The translations under genes were made by a program, and so were the position numbers. Source: Anaerolineaceae bacterium (GTDB lineage: Bacteria > Chloroflexota > Anaerolineae > Anaerolineales > Villigracilaceae). From it: a DNA stretch of 40,156 bases. Below the pieces are notes generated by a model, which searched no databases, had not been told where the DNA came from, and saw only the letters and a list, made by a program, of their open reading frames with translations. Shown one piece after another: positions 30,319 to 38,729 of the stretch. The stretch's first letter is position 1, and each line of letters starts with the position of its first letter. The stretch lies in assembly GCA_009885525.1 (NCBI GenBank), contig VFKN01000035.1, positions 1-40,156 of the forward strand, read 5' to 3'.

Positions 30319-33117
30319 ATGCCCATACAAAAATTTCCCGAAAAATATCATCTCGCTGTAGAACAAGCCGCCAAGGAAAAACCCCAAGGCGGACTCAACG
30401 GTTTCGAGCAGGAATGGAATCTGCTTGATGAAGAACTGCGTCCCTTGCTCACTGTGGGCGCGGGTCCCAGCCAGCAATCTTTTGTAGATTATCTGCGCGC
30501 CGAATGTGTCCCGCCGTGGCAGGCGCAATTCAGTCAACTCGAAATCTTTCACTGGATGATCGAGTGGGCAACGCGCCCGTATTACACGCCGCGCGGAACG
30601 ATCTACGAAGCGCGTCTCATGGAAGCCTCGCTGGTCAATGCGCTGCATCGCGCGGGTCTAAACTTTGGCGAGCGTCTGCATCACTGGCATGGAAATCTTT
30701 TATTCTTAACGGACATCGGTCACAATTCCCTGCCTGGTAATTGGGGCATTGCCAAACGCCGCTATCTTGAAAAATGTATTGATCTTTACGGCGATACACT
30801 TGCCACTGCGGGCATTCACTCAAATCTGTCGCTGCCCGATCCGCTTTTCACTTGGGACTTCATGCATCTTTCCGCAAGTGAGCGCGGCGATAAACATCTC
30901 GATGATTTCAAATCGGAATTTTATATTACCGCCACGCGTCTTTTGCGCGCGTTCGCGTCACTCTTTATCGCCACAGCCGCGTCCACGCCGATGCAGGCTC
31001 AGGTTAAGAATGGGCGCGCGGTCGTCGTCCTCACCGAGCATGATTCGATTCGCAATCTCACCTTTCCCAATCCGCGCGAACTTGATCTGCCCGACCTCTA
31101 TCGTTCGTATAACGACTATCTGCAAAATTCTTATGATCTCGTGCGCCGCGGCGTTCGTTTTGGAAATAACAACTGGACTCCTGTGCGCGCGCGTTCATTT
31201 GCTGAACCTGTTGAACGCCTCATCTCGACCACGAGCGATGAACTAACGGCTCTTTACACCCGCGGCTTGTTCGCTGTGGGTCAGGCGACTCCACCCGACG
31301 AGATGGCTCTGCAAATCGAGAAGCAGAATCTCATGGCGCGAATCAATCTGCCCATGGGTCGTGTCGAAGTCCGCGTGGATGATGGCGGGCATAGCCTTGA
31401 TATTGATATCGCGAATCTGACTCTCAAGCATCTGTTGCTTTTGCGCATCTATTCCGACCCGCAATTTGCCCGCGCTTTCCGCTATGACCGTGAGGACATT
31501 ACCCGCGCCCGCGCCAATGAAAATCTCGCCGCGAAATTTAGTATGCGCGCCGAGATCGAAAATCCGCTGACGGGCAAGCCAACTTCCATGCGCGAATTCC
31601 TCAAGTGGACTCTCAACGAAGTCCGCCCGCTGGCTGAAGCATTGAACATGTGGAATGATCTCACGCCATTGGTTGAAATCTCCGAAGGCGCACGAAACAC
31701 CGCCGAGAAAATGCGTGCTCGTTTGCAAAACGAATTAGGCGATAATAACGAAGTCTCGTTTGATGTATTGAAAGAATTACACTTTGAGCGTGAAGCGCAA
31801 GTCAAAGTTGATGTGGAACGTATTGCATCTGACTACACTTCTCTCGGCGATGACGCTTCCAAGATTGCTGAATTCCTCCAACGTGGACGTGACGCCGCGC
31901 GTCAGACACAAAATGCGCCCATGCAATTCCGCGCACGCGCGCAGGCGATTGTGGAAATTTCCTATCCTGATAAGACCAGTGAAATTCTTGATCTCGCCCA
32001 GCAATTGATCCGCATCCCATCTGTCACCGCCTGCCCCGATGAACGCTATGACGAAGTCCACCGCGCAGGTTCGCTGATCGATGATTATCTCCGCAACGCT
32101 GGCTTGGATGTGAAATTCTTCGATGGCAAATATCCAGCCATTTATGCAACTTTCCCAAAACCTTCAACCTTCGACCTTCAACCGATTTTGCTCGCAGGTC
32201 ACTTTGATGTTGTCGAACCCGAACCCGATGATTCTCAATTCATCCCGCGCATCGAAGGTGATTATCTCTGGGGTCGCGGCGCTGCGGATATGAAAACGGT
32301 TGTCGCAACCTATATGGTTTGGATGAAAGACACCATGAAAGCAGGTGCGCCATATCCCAACATCGCGTTGATGTTGATCGGAAATGAAGAAAATGGCGAA
32401 GCCGAAGCATGGGGCACGCCGCACCTTTTGATAGAATTGAATCTCACCCCGTCATTGTTTATCGCAGGGGAGCGCACAGGTGAAAAAGGCACTGAACTCT
32501 TTGGTGAGATCTGCATCGAGAATCGCGGCGTGATGCGTTTTGATATTATCGCGCACGGTGCAAAAGGTCACAGCGGAGTTGCAGGCACAGGTGACTTAAG
32601 CGAGAGGCTGATTAATGCGCGGACTGCATTGAATGAAATCTTTGCCAAACATCTCACACTCAAAGCCGCGGATGGCTGGCAATCACAAGCCAAATTCCCG
32701 TTTATCAATGTAGGCACAATCGGCGTATACAACGTCACCGCAGCGGAAGGAATTCTTGGCGTCGAGATAAGACCCATTCCGCAAGACAATGTTGAAGGTT
32801 TAAAGTTGAAAGTGGAAAGTTATTGTGAAGCGAATGGCTTGGAAGCAAAGTTCAACGTGATGGAGAATGGCGTCGCGTGTGATCCGCAGAATCCCGCGCT
32901 GCTGGCGTTGATTCAATCCGTAAAAAATGCTTCTGGCGCTGATCCGAAAATCGGCAGGAAACTTCCCGGCACGAGTGCGAGATTCGCGCCAGGCGGTCAA
33001 GCCGTGGTGTGGGGGCAGACTGGCTTTGGTCCACACGCGAAGGATGAAAGGCATTTCATCCCAAGCATTGAGCCGTATTACAAATCACTGATCGAGTTGG
33101 CAAAGTTGTGGAAGTAA
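30319..33117 (+). CDS. Fusion of a glutamate-cysteine-ligase-like domain and an M20 metallopeptidase
   Basis: 932 residues. Residues 1-430 resemble carboxylate-amine ligases of the GCS2/YbdK-EgtA type: GLNGFEQEWNLLDEE (substrate/ATP glutamates), YEARLMEASL, GIHSNLSLPDPLFTWDF, and MGRVEVRVDDGGHSLD. A helical linker of about 120 residues follows. Residues 550-932 form an M20 (ArgE/DapE/CPG2) peptidase: AGHFDVVEPEP (His ligand), YLWGRGAADMKT (bridging Asp), IGNEENGEAE (Glu base and ligand), IAGERTGE and HAKDERHFIP (last His). All M20 metal positions look filled. Ligase and hydrolase activities in one chain would be unusual. A few stretches (LKLKVESY, KPSTFDLQP) look like captured repeat words. 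AGGA lies near the ATG. Confidence 0.8.
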   Translation: MPIQKFPEKYHLAVEQAAKEKPQGGLNGFEQEWNLLDEELRPLLTVGAGPSQQSFVDYLRAECVPPWQAQFSQLEIFHWMIEWATRPYYTPRGTIYEARLMEASLVNALHRAGLNFGERLHHWHGNLLFLTDIGHNSLPGNWGIAKRRYLEKCIDLYGDTLATAGIHSNLSLPDPLFTWDFMHLSASERGDKHLDDFKSEFYITATRLLRAFASLFIATAASTPMQAQVKNGRAVVVLTEHDSIRNLTFPNPRELDLPDLYRSYNDYLQNSYDLVRRGVRFGNNNWTPVRARSFAEPVERLISTTSDELTALYTRGLFAVGQATPPDEMALQIEKQNLMARINLPMGRVEVRVDDGGHSLDIDIANLTLKHLLLLRIYSDPQFARAFRYDREDITRARANENLAAKFSMRAEIENPLTGKPTSMREFLKWTLNEVRPLAEALNMWNDLTPLVEISEGARNTAEKMRARLQNELGDNNEVSFDVLKELHFEREAQVKVDVERIASDYTSLGDDASKIAEFLQRGRDAARQTQNAPMQFRARAQAIVEISYPDKTSEILDLAQQLIRIPSVTACPDERYDEVHRAGSLIDDYLRNAGLDVKFFDGKYPAIYATFPKPSTFDLQPILLAGHFDVVEPEPDDSQFIPRIEGDYLWGRGAADMKTVVATYMVWMKDTMKAGAPYPNIALMLIGNEENGEAEAWGTPHLLIELNLTPSLFIAGERTGEKGTELFGEICIENRGVMRFDIIAHGAKGHSGVAGTGDLSERLINARTALNEIFAKHLTLKAADGWQSQAKFPFINVGTIGVYNVTAAEGILGVEIRPIPQDNVEGLKLKVESYCEANGLEAKFNVMENGVACDPQNPALLALIQSVKNASGADPKIGRKLPGTSARFAPGGQAVVWGQTGFGPHAKDERHFIPSIEPYYKSLIELAKLWK

Positions 33118-33163
33118 AAGCAGGCGCGTATACTTGAAAACATATTACTCCGCTCATACTGAA

Positions 33164-33200
33164 ATCGAAAAATCCCTGACAAATTCAGGGATTTTTCGAT
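33164..33200. terminator. Hairpin terminator after the fusion gene
   Basis: Perfect 16-bp arms ATCGAAAAATCCCTGA (33164-33179) and TCAGGGATTTTTCGAT (33185-33200), 5-base loop. The U run lies within the stem, so it can work in both directions. Confidence 0.65.
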
Positions 33201-33247
33201 TAGGATACTCAGCATCTTCTATGGTGTTGCTTCGAGGCGCTTCAAAT

Positions 33248-33276
33248 TTGACAGCAGCATGATTTGGGGGTATATT
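33248..33276 (+). promoter_or_regulatory. Promoter of the toxin-antitoxin pair
   Basis: TTGACA (33248-33253), 17-bp spacer, TATATT (33271-33276); 39 bp before the antitoxin ATG. Confidence 0.8.
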
Positions 33277-33279
33277 CCC

Positions 33280-33303
33280 GATTAATCAATCCATTAATCA
33301 ATC
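33280..33303 (+). promoter_or_regulatory. Operator-like repeats of the toxin-antitoxin pair
   Basis: Two 11-bp direct repeats ATTAATCAATC (33281-33291 and 33293-33303) overlap the expected transcription start. GATTAAT and ATTAATC also form an inverted repeat (33280-33286, 33293-33299). Phd/YefM antitoxins commonly bind such sites to repress their own operon. Confidence 0.65.
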
Positions 33304-33314
33304 AAGAGGCTGTT

Positions 33315-33614
33315 ATGCTTAAGACCATCAGCGCCACAAAGGCGCGCATCAATTTTGGCGACGTGATGAAACAGGCGAAGTCCGCGCCGGTCATTGTCGA
33401 ACGCGGCGGGAAAGCCGAGGTGGTGGTCATGTCCAAAAGGGCATACGACCAGTTAATCGCGGCGAAAACGAAAGTTAATTTTCAAAAGCGGTTGGATGTG
33501 ATCCACGCTACTATCCGCGCGGAATTGGCGGGACGCACATTACTGGACATTTCTGAAACCATCCAACAAGGGAGGGATGAACGCGATGAGCAAATCCTCA
33601 ACAGTTTGCGTTGA
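33315..33614 (+). CDS. Phd/YefM-family antitoxin
   Basis: 99 residues. The N-terminal DNA-binding part (MLKTISATKARINFGDVMKQAKSAPVIVERGGKAEVVVMSKRAYDQLI) is the classic Phd/YefM pattern; the C-terminal tail is charged and likely binds toxin. The start at 33315 is chosen because it opens the conserved fold and has AAGAGG upstream; an earlier in-frame ATG at 33264 lies within the promoter. It overlaps the toxin gene by 29 bp. Confidence 0.9.
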   Translation: MLKTISATKARINFGDVMKQAKSAPVIVERGGKAEVVVMSKRAYDQLIAAKTKVNFQKRLDVIHATIRAELAGRTLLDISETIQQGRDERDEQILNSLR

Positions 33615-34017
33615 CGCAAGCATTGTCCTCAGGTACATGTTGCAGCCTGATAATGAGGCGGTCAAGAAATTATGGAAGTCATGGCTTGCGAGCGAAACAA
33701 GGTTGATCTCGCCAACCTTGCTATTTTATGAAGTGACGAATGCTCTGTATCAACAGCAAAAGCATAAGATACTCTCCCCTGAAATTATCTGGCAAACACT
33801 TGAACTTTCGCTGGAGTTGCCGATCAACTTGATCAACGAAAACGGACTGCATTTGCGCGCGCATGAAATTGCCATGCAATACAACCTGCCCGCTACTTAC
33901 GACGCTCACTATCTCGCTTTAGCGGAACAGATGAAAGCCGATCTGTGGACAGCGGATATGCGCCTGGTCAATACGCTGAAACCGTTCAAGTTAAAATGGG
34001 TCAAGGGAGTAAGGTAA
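33586..34017 (+). CDS. PIN-domain toxin (VapC-like ribonuclease)
   Basis: 143 residues. PIN acidic residues: Asp10 (VCVDASIVLRY), Glu (LLFYEVTNALY, about 47), Asp (TYDAHYLALAE, about 104) and Asp (LWTADMRLVN, about 121). Members cut tRNA or rRNA with Mg2+. ATG 33586 is chosen because AGGGAGG lies about 10 bp upstream; an ATG at 33577 would be too close. The pairing with a Phd/YefM antitoxin is a common mixed TA arrangement. Confidence 0.9.
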   Translation: MSKSSTVCVDASIVLRYMLQPDNEAVKKLWKSWLASETRLISPTLLFYEVTNALYQQQKHKILSPEIIWQTLELSLELPINLINENGLHLRAHEIAMQYNLPATYDAHYLALAEQMKADLWTADMRLVNTLKPFKLKWVKGVR

Positions 34018-34037
34018 ATATCATCATGCCCCACTTA

Positions 34038-34079
34038 AGCAGAAACCCGTCTTGCATGAGACGGGTTTCTGCTTTTTTA
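34038..34079. terminator. Terminator of the toxin-antitoxin pair
   Basis: Perfect 15-bp arms AGCAGAAACCCGTCT and AGACGGGTTTCTGCT, 6-base loop, then six T on the plus strand. It lies between convergent genes. Confidence 0.85.
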
Positions 34080-34152
34080 TAAAACATTCTTGCTACGCTT
34101 TTCATACGATACGATTCGTTGTTTAGCCATGCTTTTGAATCGCCCCGCAATC

Positions 34153-37107
34153 TCATTTTGAAATCTGCTTTAACCGATTGCACAGCTCCCTCATCACAGC
34201 CAGGCTTACTTCGGGGCGTTCCCGCAGCAAGCCTTCAAAACTTAGGCGATCCAGACACAGTGCGCGCGTGTCTCCGGAAGCGATCATGGTGGCAATGCGC
34301 GCATCCCCGCTGATGATGGACATTTCGCCGACCACGTCGCCGACTTTGCGCCGTGCGATTTCTTTCGGCGCTTCGTTTTCATTTTGCACCATAATGCGCA
34401 CTTCGCCAGAGATGATTACATACATTTCATCGCCCGCTTCGCCTTGTTCGCAGATCACTTCGCCGTCGGTGAAATCCTGCTCGTTGGCGACGTCCGCCAC
34501 GCGCTGAATATCCTGCGGCGGCAATCCATTTAATAGCGGCACGCGATGCAAGTGCAATACGCGCTCCATTGCGGATAAAGTATTTGTGGTTTCCATCGGG
34601 GTATCCTTTTGCGAAGGGCTGAACGCAAATTGAGCATATTGTTTCAGCCATTCATTGTTTTCTTTTTCAAGCAGGGAGTGTGCTGCCTGTTCATTAATTT
34701 CGCTTGGCGCGTTGTTAGATTCAAACACGCGCAAGATGGGACGAATCAACGCGGAGTCTTTCACCGTCTCCAGCGTTTCGAGCGCGTTGGATTTTTGCGA
34801 CGGATTTGAACTCGACAAATTTTCAATGGCGACCTTCACCGCGTTTTTATCATTCAGTAAAGCAAATCCGCGCAGAGCGTTGAGCGCGTCGCGGCGCGCA
34901 AAATATTCGAGCGCGTCGGATAATAATTGTACGCGGCTGTCTTCGTTTTTATAAATCGCGAGGCGCATATCTTCATAACGCAACGCAGATTGAATGCGGA
35001 GCGCGATATATTTCTTAACGCGGCTTGATTCGTTTTGCGCGGGCAGTTGATCCAGCGCGGCGAGCGCGCCATTTTCAAAATCGGGTTGATCCAAACAATC
35101 CAAAATAGCGGGCAAACACGCCGCGCCGATTTTCCCCAATGCCGCCGCGATGTTTTCGCGCAGAAGAATATTTTCTGTCGAAAGGTTGGCGGTCAGCGGA
35201 GCAATGGCGCTTGTTCCGCAAGCGACGAGCGCCGAAGCCGCAGCGCAACGAATTGCAATGGGCGCTTGCGTGTGATTCAACTCAGCGCTGAACATGGACT
35301 CGGCTTGCGGGTCGCCCACTTCGGCGAGCGCGTACAGCGCCAAGATGCGTTCTTCAACATCTCCCAACATGGACATGCTGCGGAGTTGATCTCGCGCCGA
35401 GTCTTTGGGATTGATGAATAACAGCGCGACGATGGCGCGAATCTTTACGCGGGAGTCTGCATCCGCGAGCAGGGGATGTAGCAGCGGGCGGATCGTTTCA
35501 TCTTTGGGAGCAAGCGCTTGAAGGGCATCTACTGCCCGGGCGCGGATTAACGCTTCGGGGGAAGAAAGCAGCGCGGATATTTTCGTCAATGCCGATATAT
35601 TTTTTTGGCGGACGAGTCCCTTCAGCGCGATGAGGCGTACGTCCATGTCTTCATCATCCAATGCCGTAACGAGCGCATTCAGCGTTGCTGGAAGATTGAC
35701 TTTGTTGAGCATGTGTGCCGAGATGCGTCTTACAACGAAATCGTTGGATGTCATTCCATCCAGCGCCATTTGGATTGCAGTCCCGTCGGCGTTAACGCCG
35801 ACGCGGTCATCTTCGGAGAAAATCGTCGGGCGTCCTTTTTTGAGGGCATCCACCAGCGCGAGGTTGTAAGCGCGCCCCGCGCGCCAAAAAATATAAGTGG
35901 TTGCGATGGCGGCGCACAAACCAATGAGAGCGAGTTGACTTGAAGAAAATGCCTGCTCGCCGATGATAAGAATCGCGCCCGCGATGAACGTGCCTGCCTG
36001 TTCGGGAACGCCGCCAATAAAAGCGCGGACTTGATCGCGCTGCGCCGGGGGCACAGGGTTGAAAATTGCCTGATACGCCGAGTCGGCGATGCCCGACATC
36101 CAGACCATTTGCGCGAAGCGGAAGATGAGGATGACGATGAAAGTATTTGAAAGCGCGAGCGAGCCGAAGCCAATGAGGTAAATGATCGGCAGGACTAAAA
36201 CGGCGTTGATGATTCCAATCCGCGCATATAAACGATTGGCGATAAAGATGGATGCGAGGAAGGCGGTCGCGGTGATTAATCCATTGAAAATGCCGAGAAA
36301 TGCAGCGAGGTCGTTTTCATTGGGATATTGCGCGACGGCGGATTGTGAAAATGGCAACGCGATGGAAAAATATAAAATGGAAAATAAAATCGCCGTGATG
36401 GATATCCAAATCATCAGCGTGGATTTGCGTACAAATTGATACCCCTGCTGCACGTCTTCGATCAGTGACGACTCCGCGTGTCTGCGACTTGATTTTGGGG
36501 TGGATGCTTTTCCGTTTATGTTTAAGAGCGCCCTGACCATGAAGAAGGTTAAGGTCAGCGTGAACGCCCAGGCGAGCATCAGGTTTTCCGTGCCAATCAA
36601 ATTGACCAGCAAGCCGACGCTCATGCCGCCCAGCACCGAGCCGAGGATTCTGCCCGCGTTGAATAAAGGAAACAAGCGTTTGGATTGGCGCGTGTCGCAG
36701 ACTTTTCCCGCGATGCCCCAAATGACCAGACTGACGAGCGAGTTGATGACTTCTTTGCCCAGCCATAAAATTGGGTAGATCACATTCCATGTGCTGAACA
36801 ACGCCAACCACGCGATGACGGTCAATGCGGCAATGATGAGCGGGATGAAAATATAAAGTTTTTCTTTTTGAAAGCGTCCCAGCAGTATGGTAATGCCAAG
36901 CGAGGTAAGAAAAGATAATGTCCCCAAGACCATGTACATGTAGGGCAAATACTCAACGCCGAAACGCGCGAAGAATAGCGCCTCGATGCCGGTACTGCCC
37001 AGCGTGAATCCGGCTGAGGTGAGCAGCATGATACCGATCACCAGCCCGGCCATGCGGCTCTCGCCCTCGTGGATATTTAATAGGCGACGAGCTTGCGATA
37101 TAAACAT
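34153..37107 (-). CDS. MFS/Npt-like transporter fused to HEAT repeats and a cNMP-binding domain
   Basis: 984 residues. About twelve membrane helices fill residues 15-415 in the style of ADP/ATP translocase (Npt/TlcC) proteins (GIMLLTSAGFTLGSTGIEALFF; LFPLFNAGRILGSVLGG). Residues about 420-800 are a long helical array of HEAT-like repeats (VVRRISAHMLNKV, DVRLIALKGLV, LIRARAVDALQAL, RVKIRAIVALL). Residues about 860-984 are a cyclic-nucleotide-binding domain (EVICEQGEAGDEMYVIISGEVRIMV, VGEMSIISGDARIATMIAS). The PBC arginine sits in DARIAT. The transported substrate is unknown. ATG 37107 is used; an in-frame TTG 21 bp upstream is also open. Neither has a clear ribosome site. It follows the GNAT gene by 10 bp. 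Confidence 0.85.
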   Translation of the reverse strand: MFISQARRLLNIHEGESRMAGLVIGIMLLTSAGFTLGSTGIEALFFARFGVEYLPYMYMVLGTLSFLTSLGITILLGRFQKEKLYIFIPLIIAALTVIAWLALFSTWNVIYPILWLGKEVINSLVSLVIWGIAGKVCDTRQSKRLFPLFNAGRILGSVLGGMSVGLLVNLIGTENLMLAWAFTLTLTFFMVRALLNINGKASTPKSSRRHAESSLIEDVQQGYQFVRKSTLMIWISITAILFSILYFSIALPFSQSAVAQYPNENDLAAFLGIFNGLITATAFLASIFIANRLYARIGIINAVLVLPIIYLIGFGSLALSNTFIVILIFRFAQMVWMSGIADSAYQAIFNPVPPAQRDQVRAFIGGVPEQAGTFIAGAILIIGEQAFSSSQLALIGLCAAIATTYIFWRAGRAYNLALVDALKKGRPTIFSEDDRVGVNADGTAIQMALDGMTSNDFVVRRISAHMLNKVNLPATLNALVTALDDEDMDVRLIALKGLVRQKNISALTKISALLSSPEALIRARAVDALQALAPKDETIRPLLHPLLADADSRVKIRAIVALLFINPKDSARDQLRSMSMLGDVEERILALYALAEVGDPQAESMFSAELNHTQAPIAIRCAAASALVACGTSAIAPLTANLSTENILLRENIAAALGKIGAACLPAILDCLDQPDFENGALAALDQLPAQNESSRVKKYIALRIQSALRYEDMRLAIYKNEDSRVQLLSDALEYFARRDALNALRGFALLNDKNAVKVAIENLSSSNPSQKSNALETLETVKDSALIRPILRVFESNNAPSEINEQAAHSLLEKENNEWLKQYAQFAFSPSQKDTPMETTNTLSAMERVLHLHRVPLLNGLPPQDIQRVADVANEQDFTDGEVICEQGEAGDEMYVIISGEVRIMVQNENEAPKEIARRKVGDVVGEMSIISGDARIATMIASGDTRALCLDRLSFEGLLRERPEVSLAVMRELCNRLKQISK

Positions 37108-37117
37108 AGATGTGGTT

Positions 37118-37648
37118 TTAACTTGCAATTGAATAAATATAAAACGGAATATTATCGCCTTCGTATCCGGCGATTGTTTTCTCCCAAGCCATGCCCATCT
37201 TTTCAGCGACTCGTTGAGAGGCGATATTCTCCGGGTCGATCAGGCAGATCAAGCGCGATAGATGGAGTTTCTCGAAGCCGTATTGCAGAATGCCTTGCGT
37301 GGCTTCACTGCCCAAGCCTTGCCCCCAATATTCTTCTGCGATGGTGTAAGCCACTTCAACATCGTATTGCTCTTCAATCGTCCACGGCAGCAAGCCGCAG
37401 CGACCGATGAATTTGCCCGTCTCTTTGTGGATCGTTGCCCACAGTCCCAGCTCGGGATGTTTGGGATGCCCGTGCATGTGCCATTCCAATTCCTCTTGCG
37501 CTTCCGCACGCGAACGCGGCGCATCGGGAATATATTTTGTGATGTTAGGGTTTTGATACAACGCCCAGAGATCATCCAAATCTTCGATGACTTGATGACG
37601 GAGGCTGAGTCGTTTTGTTTCTAGGATGATGATGTAAGGTTCTGTCAT
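37118..37648 (-). CDS. GNAT acetyltransferase, RimJ/RimL-like
   Basis: 176 residues: IILETKRLSLRHQVIEDLDDLWALYQNP at the N-terminus, VEVAYTIAEEYWGQGLGSEATQGILQYGFEKL with the acetyl-CoA loop, and LICLIDPENIASQRVAEKMGMAWEKTI. The family acetylates ribosomal-protein N-termini or other amines; substrate unknown. AGGAAAT lies 10 bp before the ATG, within the 3' end of the LLM gene, 5 bp after its stop. Its first 20 codons have a diverged copy in the chimeric ORF at 38595-38729. Confidence 0.88.
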   Translation of the reverse strand: MTEPYIIILETKRLSLRHQVIEDLDDLWALYQNPNITKYIPDAPRSRAEAQEELEWHMHGHPKHPELGLWATIHKETGKFIGRCGLLPWTIEEQYDVEVAYTIAEEYWGQGLGSEATQGILQYGFEKLHLSRLICLIDPENIASQRVAEKMGMAWEKTIAGYEGDNIPFYIYSIAS

Positions 37649-37653
37649 TATTT

Positions 37654-38598
37654 TTAATTTCCTGTTGAATCTTTCAGGGCTGGCAACACTTCGTTGACAA
37701 GCATCTCAAACGTGGTCAGGTTGGGGAAACCTCCACAATCAACCATGAATGCATCAACACCCAGGTCAATGAAGGCTTGCATTTGTTCAATGACTTGCCT
37801 GGGTGTACCGAGGAAGCCAAAATCATCATCGGGATTATTCGCGCTATAGCGATCTGCGGCGAAGCGTTCTGCTTCCGCCTGGGTTGGAGCACAGCAACAT
37901 CCTCCACACCACGATCTCCGCACTGTGGACGGATCGCGTCCTTCAATTTGGCAGGCTCTTTCAAAATCATCCACCAAGCGACGATACCCAATCACTCCTG
38001 TTGATGAAACATTCCATTCGTCAGCAAACTTGGCAGTGAGGCGCAACATCTTCGGTCCGAACGCGCCAATCATGATGGGCGGAATCGGATTCGGCTTTGG
38101 CTCACAATACGCATCAGTGATTTGATAATGCCTGCCGTTGAATGTTGCTTTTGACTCCGTCCACATGGCTTTGACGATTTGAAGCGTCTCTTCCAATTGT
38201 TCCACGCGTTCGTGGGCGGATGGAAAGTCATATCCATATGCTTTATATTCCGCCGCGCCACCACTCGAACCCGCGCCGATGCCAAACAGGAAACGTCCGC
38301 CGCTGATGAATTGTAATGTCGCGCCCATCTTGGCGAGTAGCGCCGGGTTGCGGAATGACTGACAGATAACGGTATGTCCAAACTTGAGTTGCGGATGAAG
38401 CGCCATCATATAGGACAGTGTGGTGAAACTTTCAAGCGAATCCGATTCATCGTCTTGCAGATGGTCAATGATCCATGCCGAATCAAAGTGACCGCTGATC
38501 AAGTTCAGGGCTTTATTGAGATCAACAACATAAGTGCTACGCCGCGCTTTCTCAAGCTGGTCGGCAGGCATGGTGAAGCCGAATCGAATATCTGTCAT
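37654..38598 (-). CDS. LLM-class flavin-dependent oxidoreductase
   Basis: 314 residues, luciferase-like monooxygenase (TIM-barrel) fold: SFRNPALLAKMGATLQFISGGRFLFGIGAG, the GSSGGAAEYKAYGYDFP loop, RVEQLEETLQIVKAMWTE, and PPIMIGAFGPKMLRLTAKFADEWN. Members use FMN or F420; which one is not decided by sequence. GGAGTCAGT precedes the ATG. It overlaps the 44-codon chimeric ORF as ATGA and lies in a minus-strand unit that spans 34153-39295 or more. Confidence 0.9.
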   Translation of the reverse strand: MTDIRFGFTMPADQLEKARRSTYVVDLNKALNLISGHFDSAWIIDHLQDDESDSLESFTTLSYMMALHPQLKFGHTVICQSFRNPALLAKMGATLQFISGGRFLFGIGAGSSGGAAEYKAYGYDFPSAHERVEQLEETLQIVKAMWTESKATFNGRHYQITDAYCEPKPNPIPPIMIGAFGPKMLRLTAKFADEWNVSSTGVIGYRRLVDDFERACQIEGRDPSTVRRSWCGGCCCAPTQAEAERFAADRYSANNPDDDFGFLGTPRQVIEQMQAFIDLGVDAFMVDCGGFPNLTTFEMLVNEVLPALKDSTGN

Positions 38599-38729
38599 AC
38601 TGACTCCATTAACGCCAACTGGACTGCCTGCTCCATCGTCATGGCGCGACCTTTAGTCCAAAACGAATCTAAATCTTCGATGACTTGATGACAGAGGATG
38701 CGTTGTTTTGTTTCGAGGATTATGGTCAT
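38595..38729 (-). pseudogene. Chimeric 44-codon ORF from two gene fragments
   Basis: The first 22 codons (MTIILETKQRILCHQVIED) copy the N-terminus of the RimJ-like gene at 37118-37648 (IIILETKRLSLRHQVIED). The last 21 codons (FWTKGRAMTMEQAVQLAL) copy the C-terminus of the AfsR-type gene at the window edge (LWAEGKSMTMEQAIQLAL). The frame is intact and overlaps both neighbours as ATGA, so it is translated from GNAT stop to LLM start. It may be recombination debris that is kept because it couples translation (inference). Confidence 0.65.

Noticed and set aside
30319..32000. Link between the GCL-like domain and the PIG-L gene as a low-molecular-weight thiol pathway
   Set aside because: The genes are 5 kb apart with unrelated genes between them, and no cysteine ligase of the MshC/BshC type is present.
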